Assembly (NCBI GenBank): GCA_015486615.1
Contig: WFRI01000048.1
Span: 1-9,605 of the forward strand
DNA: 9,605 nt
From: Candidatus Omnitrophota bacterium
GTDB lineage: Bacteria > Omnitrophota > Gorgyraeia > Duberdicusellales > Duberdicusellaceae
Direction: 5' to 3'
Below are positions 1 to 9,500 of this stretch, one piece after another (the stretch's first letter is position 1; each line of letters begins with the position of its first letter). Both the position numbers and the translations under genes were made by a program. The notes below the pieces were generated by a model. That model did not search any database, was not told where the DNA came from, and was given only the letters and a program-made list of their open reading frames with translations.

Positions 1-1
1 C

Positions 2-523
2 GGAAAATATGGCCATATCATAGGCGACATTGATATTTATGTGCGCGGGGATGTGGCTATGCTTTCACGCAAAGATATATCTAAAGCTATCAATAAAAAA
101 CTGCCTTCCAATTTGAAGATCAAGTGTATTAAAGAATATATTCCCACGATAGGCTGGTGGAATTTTTATTATTTATTCTTCAGAGAATCAAGGATAGGAA
201 AATTTAAGAAATTGGTTAGAGTTAGTTATAATTATGACTGTCCTTACGCTTTTCCTGAGGAAAAGTATTATAGAAATAATGCTTCTGAGGTTTATTCTAA
301 GTTGCGCTTTCCTTCTTGGCTTGAGATATACGGCCTTCATATTCTGCGCCGGGCAATTTCTATCGTGGGCTTTTTGCGGCCACAAAGTAATTCTTATAAA
401 TTGGCGAAAGAGTCTCTTTATAGAGGGGAAATTCCCCCGGAGGAGATTGTAAATCCTCTTTTAGAAGATTTGCTTGGTGTGATAGAGGAAAATGTGCTCA
501 GGGATCCAAGGTATAGCGGTCTT
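2..523 (+). other. Domain of unknown function at left edge (residues 1-174)
   Basis: This is the C-terminal part of a module that begins before the window. It starts with GHIIGDIDIYVRGD, in which the D-I-D pattern after a Gly-rich stretch is reminiscent of the acidic motif of nucleotidyltransferases, but nothing else supports that reading. It continues with an aromatic stretch (GWWNFYYLFF), a basic segment (RIGKFKKLVR), and an amphipathic C-terminal half ending in LLEDLLGVIEENVLRDPRY. The module stops where the first SSSP linker begins. I do not recognise the family and assign no function. Confidence 0.5.
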
Positions 524-3500
524 TCCACTATTGGCAATGTTAAGCCTGTTTCCAGCAGTCCGGTCCTATACGATAATGTTCATAGTGCAAGCTTGGAATT
601 AGATAGTTTCGACAGGGAAAATTACTACTGGGATGAAGATAGCGGTTTCTGGCGTTCTGTGCATTTCCCGCGGTTGGTTTTAGGCAATTGGGAAGATGTG
701 GTCTTAAAAGAGAATACCTATAATTCTATGGTTAATCATGTGGTTATCCGCAGTCCGCAAGATTTAAGTATTTATGTCTTTGATAATCATAAATACAGTG
801 TCCCTTATTTGCGGGAAGCTCAAGATAGAGGAGAGGTTCCATATGAAGGTAATACTCAGCTTTTTATTGATTTGCATACTGATGATTATTTTGAAGTAGC
901 AGAAACCTATAAAGGCAGTGGTTCTTTAAAGAGCTGGTGGGATTATACGGAAAATAATCTTTATTCAGGTAATTTTGTTCGTGTTTTAGCTGATGGCACC
1001 GTTAGCAGGCAAATAAGAGTTTTTGATTTTAGCACTCACAATTATGAACAGGGTTGTATTAGCAGGATGTTAAGAGGCCGGCAAGGAGCAGCTCCTTATG
1101 TTAATAGAAACTATATCTCCAACAAACCTTTGGGAAGTAATAATTCTTATCCTTTTGAGAGTATAGTTTATTATCAAGAGGCAGTATTTACTTCGTATTT
1201 TCAATTAGAAGGCAGGCCTCTAAATCAGACTGTAATATGGAACATTGAGACAGATGCCTGTTTGGATTATGACAATTTTATCGAGTTTATAAACAGATTA
1301 TACAATCAAGACAAAGTGTCTCCTTCCGTAGTTTTATTGTCAACCTCACCTCCTGATTTTGGATGGGTCTGGGTGTGCCGGAGTCTTGCGAAAGATATTC
1401 TAACTATGGTAAATAATTTCACTGTTGGCAATGTTAAACCTGTCTCCAGCAGTCCGATGACGCCAAAGGAAGAAAAGCAAGGGATTCGATATACAGGGAT
1501 TAAAGATAAGGTGATGGGGGGTAATAATAAAGAAGAATCAGAAACTCAAAGCAATTTCTTCCAGAGCAATCTTCTTAAACACTTCCTTTTTATTATCTTC
1601 CAGGCGTTTTATAGCGTCCAGAATTTCGATCCCGGCGAGCCGGTCTTCGGAATCATAGTCGGCCGCAATTCCTTCACCAATTTGTTTAGTAGTTACTTTG
1701 GTTTCCTTAAACATTATATAAAGGGCATCTACCCCTGGGTCATAAGTTATACGCATATTCCCTCCTTCTTATTAAAAATAATAGACATAAACCGCTATTA
1801 CGACAATTTCATTCTCTTCTTCAACAAATATAGGTTTACTTATATACTATTTTCTTTTCTTGGTGTCAAGCATACCTGCGGCATAGAAGAATTAGAGAAT
1901 ACAATTCCAAGAACCGGCCTGCCAGGAAAAAGCGCAGATGACTTGCCAATTTTAAGTTTAGTAGCATATTGTGCGGCAGTAAAAGTCTATTTCAGGAAAT
2001 TAAGCCAGAAATATATTGCTTCATCTTCTATTCAGCGCGTTCCACAGAAATTATCTTATTTGTTGTCCGAAGCAAGAGCCAAAAATCAGCCATTAGAAAT
2101 TATCACTAAAGATGATAAAGGCAGAGTATACAGGTATGATAATGTTTATTTTAGCTATATTTATCCGGAATGGACACATATTGTTGTGGAAACAAAAAGC
2201 TTTAATTCTGGCAATGCTGCTGTTTATCCCGTTAGAGAATACCCGGCGGCAAACCATAAGGTTAGGCCATATTCTACAAATATGGGGTCTAATACCCGGT
2301 GTGAGTTCTCTAACGGGATTTATCCAGCTGCAATTAAGTTTATTCAAATGAGCCAGATTTTAGTAATACATAATTTAGCTACAGGAGAAGTTTTATTCTC
2401 AATCAAAAAGGCAGGGTTGAATAAAACCTTTAAGTATAAAAAATCTTCTTCAACTATTTATTCTCTTACTCTGCCTGAGAAAGAGAATAAGCAGATTAAA
2501 TCCCAGCACATAAAAATAAGAACAGTCTGGGAGAGATATAGGATACAAGAAACTGCAAAAAGGGACTCTTTAAAACTTACTGCCGCCGGCAGTGCTATAT
2601 CCAGCAGTTCAATAAAGGCGGGGATAAGCGGCCCGGCGGACGGCTGGTTCTTTGGGCTAAAATCTTCATCTTCTCTGAGAAACGCTCAAATCGCCCGGGC
2701 GATTTTGAAGGAATTAGGCTGGGAGATGGGCCCGTATGATTGGGTAAGGAAAAACGCGCCTTTAGCTGCCGAAAGGACGATTGTAAGCTCACAAATGGAA
2801 ATAGGCCTGGTTAAGGGGGTATTTAGAAAAGTAAAAGCAGAGGCAAAGATAAGAGGTTATTCTCAGGAAGAGATAAAGAATAAGATAATTCCTCAACTTG
2901 CTCGGCTTACTATGACCGGCGGCTTGGGCGCTTTAATGCCGGATTTAATCAGGGGGCTGGCTGATAACGGCGCCGATGTTATAGGAATTACGCCTTTATA
3001 TTCAGAACGGATAAAAGGCATAGGCCCGATAAAAAAAGAATATGTTGATATTTTGCTTTCAGTATTGGAAGATACGGGAATAACTTACGAGGCAGGCGGC
3101 TTTAATATCAAAGTGTATTTTTATAAATTAGGCCGCGCGCGCCTGTATTTCTTATATTCGCCTTCTATATTTGATGGTGTTTATCCTGACCCGCCGGGGG
3201 GAAAAGAGAGAGTGCGGCAGATGGTGATTTTCAGGAAGGCGCAGTTTAAGCTCCTTAAGATATTAAGACGTCGGGGAGAAGTAAACCCCGTTAGAGATAA
3301 TTCTGTCGAGGCGTTTAAAGGCCGCTTGCAACAGCCTGTCTCTAACGGGGTAAAAGATAAATTTATCTTTCTTACTAATGAGCTCTATACAGGGTTAGTT
3401 CTCCCTGATGCGGTAAAAGATGAATATACCGAGGATGAAGACTTTAAAGGCACTCTGTTCTGGCAGATTAACCATAGTGTTGTGGCCTCTGCTTTTCCTG

Positions 3501-6500
3501 ATTTTGAATTTAGAGTGTTTGAAAATTCCGGCATCAACCCCGCTTTCAGGCCGTATATTTTCCGCCCGGGAGGAATAAGTTTAGCTGACGTTATTTTTAT
3601 TTTATCGGACGGCATAAACGGCGTTTCCGATTTGCATAATAAGATATTAGGAGATTTAATCCCTAATTTTAAATACAAAATCTATGGAGATAAAACTTAC
3701 GGCAATACTAACGGTGTTCACAGCAGGCAGTGGCTGTCGCGAAAATTATTAAAGGTTATTTTGAAATATGCGGTAGAAACAAGCAGTTTCAGCTTAAAAG
3801 AGATGTTTGAAAAGATAGAAAATAAAGAATTAAAGGACCCCTTTGTCCGCGAGATAGACAAGGTAAAGAAGCAATTAGAGAGCCGCTTAAGGGATTGGCT
3901 AAAGGCTAAAGGGATAGAGGTCCAAGAAGGTTTTCCAATAGTTCCTATTTTAAGAAGGGTAGTCCCTTATAAATGCCTGGATAAATTCGTTTCTTTATTG
4001 GAAAGGAAAGATTTTGTCCGAAGGCTTATTGAAACTAATATTTTCTATCTTATTGGCGGCCGTACTTTTGATAACTGGGGGAAAGAGCAGATAGGCAGGA
4101 TTAAGGCCGCTATAGAGAAATATCCTCAACTGAAAGAAAGGATTGGCATACTCTACGATTACAATATCGCCGAGGCGCATATAATCTGGCAGGGAGTTTT
4201 TGCTTCGGTTATGATTTCGAATTTTAAAAGGGAAGCTTCTGCTACCAGTATGATGAAGGCTTTGATAAACGGCGGGATTTTGATTGCGACGGACGACGGC
4301 GCAATTCCGGAGTTATTAGTGGATTTTAATAAAGATAAAGAAAAAGGTAACGGTTTTCTTGTTTCTTATGGGCCGCCGGATGCTCAGGGGGAGGTTCGGC
4401 CTTTTGAAGAGGACCTGCTTAAAGCCTTTGAGGATGCGGCTGGAGCGTACAACGATGAAAAAACAAGACAGAGGATCATCTTTAATGCTTTAAAAACCGG
4501 ATTACTTAAATGCAATATTGTCCCAAGGCAGGCAAGAGGATGGCTTTCTCTGTTGCAGAAGAAGCTGGCAGAGAAAGAGAGGGTTTTAGAGGAGCAGAAC
4601 CGGGCGATAGAGAGATTTGTTCTTTCTTTAAATGACAAGGTTCTGATTGATGAGATTCTTTATAATGGCAGAAACGACGCTGAGTATTTTCGCTTCAATG
4701 TAGCAGAGAATGGAGAAAATATAAAAGCAAAAGCGCAAGGCCACGGCCTTAACGGCTTCCGCGATACCTTAAAGAGGCTGATTCTTGAAGGCAAGAACTT
4801 ACAGGATAATTTTCATTGGTATCGTAATTATATTATAACTTTATTAGATGGCATAGAGGGCTCAGAAGAGATAATAGAGGCGCTTGATAAAATTCTCTTT
4901 GCTAAAAACCACAGGCTTGAGCGCTACTTTCTGTTTATTGATTTTCTGGGCAGGCTTATAGCGGCTTTAAAACAGAGGAAACAAAAGATCATATCTACAG
5001 GGGTTATTTTATCTTTGAATCTGTTTAACTTAGGGGCGGAAGAAAGAGAAAATGTGCTGTTTGTGCGCAAGCCCGCTGAAAAACTAAGAAAAGTTTTGCT
5101 TTTATTTAGAAAATACGGCGTGCATACAATTTATCCCTATAACCGGTTGTTTAAGATGCCGGGAATTTCCCGGAAAATTCACCGGGGAAGAAACGATCCG
5201 CGGCCGCAGGAATTTATCATAGATGAGAATAAAGATTCTATTGTGGTCGTAGAGGTGAGTAATTATCAGATAAGAGACGGAAGGCATAAAGAGCGGATAT
5301 ATGGAAATGTGCTTTTAGAGCATAGATTTGGCAACAATTTTTCCCTTCTTTACCCCTTAGAGCTTAAAGAGATTCATTCTTTTAGAGAGCTGATGCGGAA
5401 GGCAAAAGAGTTAGGCATAGCGGTAAAAGTGGACTTTGTTCCCTGGACGGCTCCTGAAAGCAGGTTCTTGAGGGAAAATTATAAGGAATTTGTGCATTTT
5501 ATTGTTTCCGATGAGGAGATTGAAGAGATTAAGAGAGAAGGCATAACTGAAATTAAAGAAATTGCCAGGAAACTGGCACAGAAAGACAGCAGGTATTTTA
5601 TTCTTTACCTAAAAGAAAAAGGTATCTTTGTAAGAGTTGCTCATCTTGTCGGTTTGGGCGGAGTCGTGCATAAAGACCAGGCTTTTCCCAATTTCTTTTC
5701 GCCGGTTATAAAGAAAATGTTTATAGAGGAGTATGCTAAATTGGTTGATTTAAGAGTAAGGAGGTTCCGGGTTGATTTAGCCTACAAGTTATTAAGAGAG
5801 GTTATGTTGAGAGAATGGGAAGAAGTTTACGGCTTTACTCCGCCTTTTGTCGAAGGCGAGCCTTTACGGGAGATAATAGAGGCGCTCAGGGCTTATACTT
5901 TAAAGGAATATGGCGAGTTTCTCATATTTACCTGTGAGTGTTATGAGGAAAGTCATCAAAAGGGTCTTTTGGAATTGGGAGTAGACAGGGTTTATTACTC
6001 TAATGTTTTTGGTGATGCCAGGGCATTGGCTGAAGGGAAAAAGCAGGCTTTCTGCCTGGCAGAGAGCTTAAAGTGGGCGGTTAAAATGCAACCGCGGGAA
6101 ATAATTTATCCTTCTAATTTTGACGAGGAGCCGGTTAAATCTATCGGAAGCCCTAAATTCCAGGAAGTTTTCCATTTATTTCTCTTTGCCTTGGGGCTAT
6201 CCGGTGTGCCGGTAATGATAAACTTGCGGGACTTATTATGCCTTTCCGGAGAGGCTATTCCCTTGGTAGATAAATGTTTCATAAGCGAAGAAGAATTTAA
6301 AAAATGGCGCAGTCTGCATAAAGAACATTATGGAGATATAAAGACTGTTATTCAATCTTTTCTTGACGGGTCCGCGATTGCCCGGCTTCTTAAAAAGATG
6401 GTTTCCTGGAGGATAATTGAATGGGGCAATCTGCCTGTGTTTTTAAATAATTCCTCTCCGGAGAATGTAATCAGTATGGGGTATAAATTCTCCGGCGGCA

Positions 6501-9500
6501 GATTCCTTATCCTTTTAGGAAATTTTTCTGATAAAGATGTGGAGGTCAAAGTAAATACGGAAAAGTTCTTTCCCGAAGATACTTCATTTAATATAAAGGA
6601 TTTATTGTCGGACAGCTCAGAAAATAGGAGGGATGTCTTTGTCTTTGCTCTTGCGCCCTATGAGGTAGAGGCATTGTTGGTTGAGGCGGCTGAAAAGACG
6701 TTGCAAACCGAGCAGGCACCTGCAGGTGTGGAAAACAGTAAGAGAAGCGGTTCTTCCTCCAGCGCGGTGAGGGGAATAGGAGGAATCAGGGATATTGATT
6801 CTATTTCTGACCTCGGCCAGAGACTTGATATTTTTATGAATTATGTGAAGGGAGTGATTTCCAATTCTGCTGATAAAGATAAGGCAGAGAAAATATTAGG
6901 AGTTATTAAAGATATTTATAGCAAATGCGGGCAAACAAAGGCGCAAAGCTTGCTAAGGGATGTTATAGACGATGTAAAAGAGATAGAATCAAAGCCCAAC
7001 AAATATAAAGCCTTGCTGTTAGCTTTGAGTAAAGTTAAAGACACTGATATCCTTTCGCCTTTCACAAGTCTGGTCTTTCGGATTACAGTTGTGGCAGATG
7101 AATCCCTTTTTGGGCTGGATGAGATAGCCGACTTATTAATCGAGATATATTACTCTTTGTTCAGCACGCTTTTAATTGAAGGCATTAATTCGACAGCAGG
7201 CATAGAGCCAATTGATATAATTATAAAAGCGCTGCATAACGATCGGACAGGGGAGAAAAGAATTCCTTCCCGCGCCCTTTCAAAGGTTTTAGAAACAGGA
7301 AGAGTAAGCGAAAAACTTATGAGAGAATTGGCAGAAACTATTATAAATGCTGGATATGTAACCAGGCGCGCTTTTCATCTTATCTCAGCAAAACTTTTAG
7401 AAGGCGGATATTTCCCTTCTTTGGAGAAAATTGAGGAACAGCTTTTGAGGAAACGGCCGCAGGGATTAATTCTGGATGTTAAAGGAGATAGGGTGCATAA
7501 AGCGGCTGTTTACGGATACATTTACGGCAAGAATAGTGACTATTCTCTTCTTTCGGCGGCCCTTAGAGGAGGGATAGGGATTGTCAGGGTTGAAAGGACC
7601 GGCAGCATCCGGATACAGCAGGGCAGTACCCGGATACAACAGGAATGGGAAGTTGAGGCCGGGAATTTAATTTACAACAGAGCCGGCGAAGATAAAAAAT
7701 GTGATTTTTATAAACAGGAAGTATTTTTCCCTTATGAACATAGGAAGTATAACGTTGCCGGCCAAGAGATAAGATTATTTTGCGTAGCTCCTGACTCCTC
7801 CGAGGTTTTCTATCAGTTGCCGGACGGGCTTATTGTGGGGATAGGGACACCGATTTTTTGGTTATTAGAGGAACTTAGGGCAAGGAAAGAGAAATTGGCA
7901 GAACTATATACGCAAATTAACCTCCTTATCTTCTTCTTGTTATCCCATCCTCAATTTGCCAAAAATAATAAAGGATATCAACTGGCAGCATTATTATGTC
8001 TGCATCGAGCCTTACAGGGTATGTTTTATGAGCCGAAGGAAGGGACTATTTTTAATAAATTCAGAGGCGATGAGGGAAGCTTTTTCGAAGAAAGATTAAC
8101 TTTCCACGGGGCTGATTATCAGGAGGCGTTAAGACTTCTGCTATCCTATTTAAGTGTTTCGGAAGAACTTATCCCCGCGCACGAAAAACTCTTTATATAC
8201 TGGCTTGAAAACCGCGTATCTCCTTTTTGTGATTGTTTGCCGGTAAAGTTAAAGAATGCGGCCAGCAGTTCAATGGCAGAGGTAGAATATGCTTCCGGCA
8301 GACAGCTGGGGAAATTCGATATTATTGAAACTCTTCGCTTAAAAGGAGAAGAGCAATCTATAGATGCAAGTATGGATGCAAGTGCAAGTAGTTCTATAAC
8401 AAGTTTAAGATGTGAGGCAGATTATTCCACCGGTCAGCAGACAGATACTCTTGTTCTAAATATAAAGCGTACACTTAAAAACAGGGGGTATTTGCTTGAG
8501 AAGCTCCCGCGCGGAAAAGGCTTTGGTCATTATATTTTTAGAGCATGGGATAAAAATAGGGAGGAATTTGTTGCTATTAGAATTCCTGATGTGCCGAAAC
8601 TCATGGAATATGGATTAGATTATTTAAATGAATTGCATGTGCGTGAATGGTATGGAAGAAAAGATGAGCTTCGACATCCCGGTATTGTTTCCCTTAAAGA
8701 TATGTTCTCTGTAGATATTGATATAAATGTTATTTTAATAATGGAGTATCTGGATGGTTATGTTGATATTGATCTACGTCTTATGAGACAATTGCCGTTT
8801 TGGTATCGGGTCAAAATATTGGCTTCTGTTCTAGAGGCGTGCGCATTTTTATATTCAAAGGGCATAGCCCATGGAGATCTTAGGAAACCAAATGGGGATA
8901 TTCGCAATATTATGATAAATGATAAGGGGGAGATAAAGCTAATAGACCTTTCTTATCTATGGCATTCCGATATCAGGAGAGTCCAAGATGAAGACTTGGA
9001 AGATATATCGTCTTTTTTAGAGGTCGTTTTTGATAAGAACAATCCAAATGCTTATGAAAATATTTTGACCAAACTCTTTCAGATGTTGTCAATGCTTAAA
9101 TCTGAAAAGGATAGAACTCAGATATACCCGAAAATATTACAAAGAACAAACACTTTAAAATTGAAACTAAATGAACATATCGCGCAAGGAGATAGAGCAA
9201 AATTGGGGTGTTTAGTTAAGGATAAGATGATTTTATCACCCAATTCAGGTATGCCGACAGATACCTCCAGCGGTCCGATTGACGCGCGGCGTGTTACGCG
9301 TAGTGGCTTGTCCTTTTTGTATCCTTCCGCCGCCTCGCCGATTGTCAATGATATTTTTAGTTTAAGTGAAGGAAACTTTGAGAAGATTGATTTACTTAAT
9401 TTTAACTTTGGTCCGACGTCAAGCGATCTCCCAAAATACAAAACAGGATACAGCAGTTATTTAAAAAACGAAACTTTCTTAGGGAACCCGCATATAATCG

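Larger units (their letters stand above)
1531..1892. mobile_element. In-frame insertion carrying an antisense DUF4258-remnant/DUF2283 cassette
   Basis: The segment holds a complete minus-strand transcription unit (promoter, toxin-like gene remnant, Shine-Dalgarno, DUF2283 gene) inside the plus-strand giant gene. It is bounded by an 8-bp direct repeat, AGAAGAAT, at 1531-1538 and 1885-1892. The copies are 354 bp apart (118 codons) and fall in the same codon phase (GAA GAA T). Collapsing them rejoins the giant protein as NNKEE-LENTIPR without a frame shift. No transposase or terminal inverted repeats are seen, so the mechanism is unknown. The direct repeat is purine-rich and could be coincidental. 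Sense translation through the segment gives a hydrophobic, aromatic peptide (for example KHFLFIIFQAFYS) unlike the neighbouring modules, as expected for antisense-derived sequence. Confidence 0.6.

Noticed and set aside
1480..1537. Possible terminator for the antisense DUF2283 gene
   Set aside because: No GC-rich hairpin followed by a T run is visible on the minus strand beyond the stop codon.
2093..2351. Overlapping plus- and minus-strand ORFs of about 80 codons around the first palindrome
   Set aside because: They are other-frame readings of the palindromic element and its flanks; symmetry of the inverted repeat produces similar peptides (NPVRE, SNGI) on both strands.
3385..4638. Minus-strand ORFs of 61-97 codons opposite the phosphorylase domain
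   Set aside because: No ribosome binding sites or recognisable motifs, and the plus strand encodes conserved GT35 motifs here.
6625..6668. AGGAGG followed closely by ATG on the plus strand (possible new gene start)
   Set aside because: The ATG at 6633 is out of frame with the giant gene and its frame stops within about a dozen codons; the giant frame continues with GH13 domain C.
6717..6728. Perfect 12-bp palindrome CACCTGCAGGTG
   Set aside because: Short, single copy, inside coding sequence near a linker; probably coincidence, and unrelated to the CCCGTTAGAGA elements.
9118..9441. 107-codon minus-strand ORF opposite the kinase end and last module
   Set aside because: No Shine-Dalgarno or family motif. 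It lies opposite the well-supported giant frame and looks like its antisense shadow.
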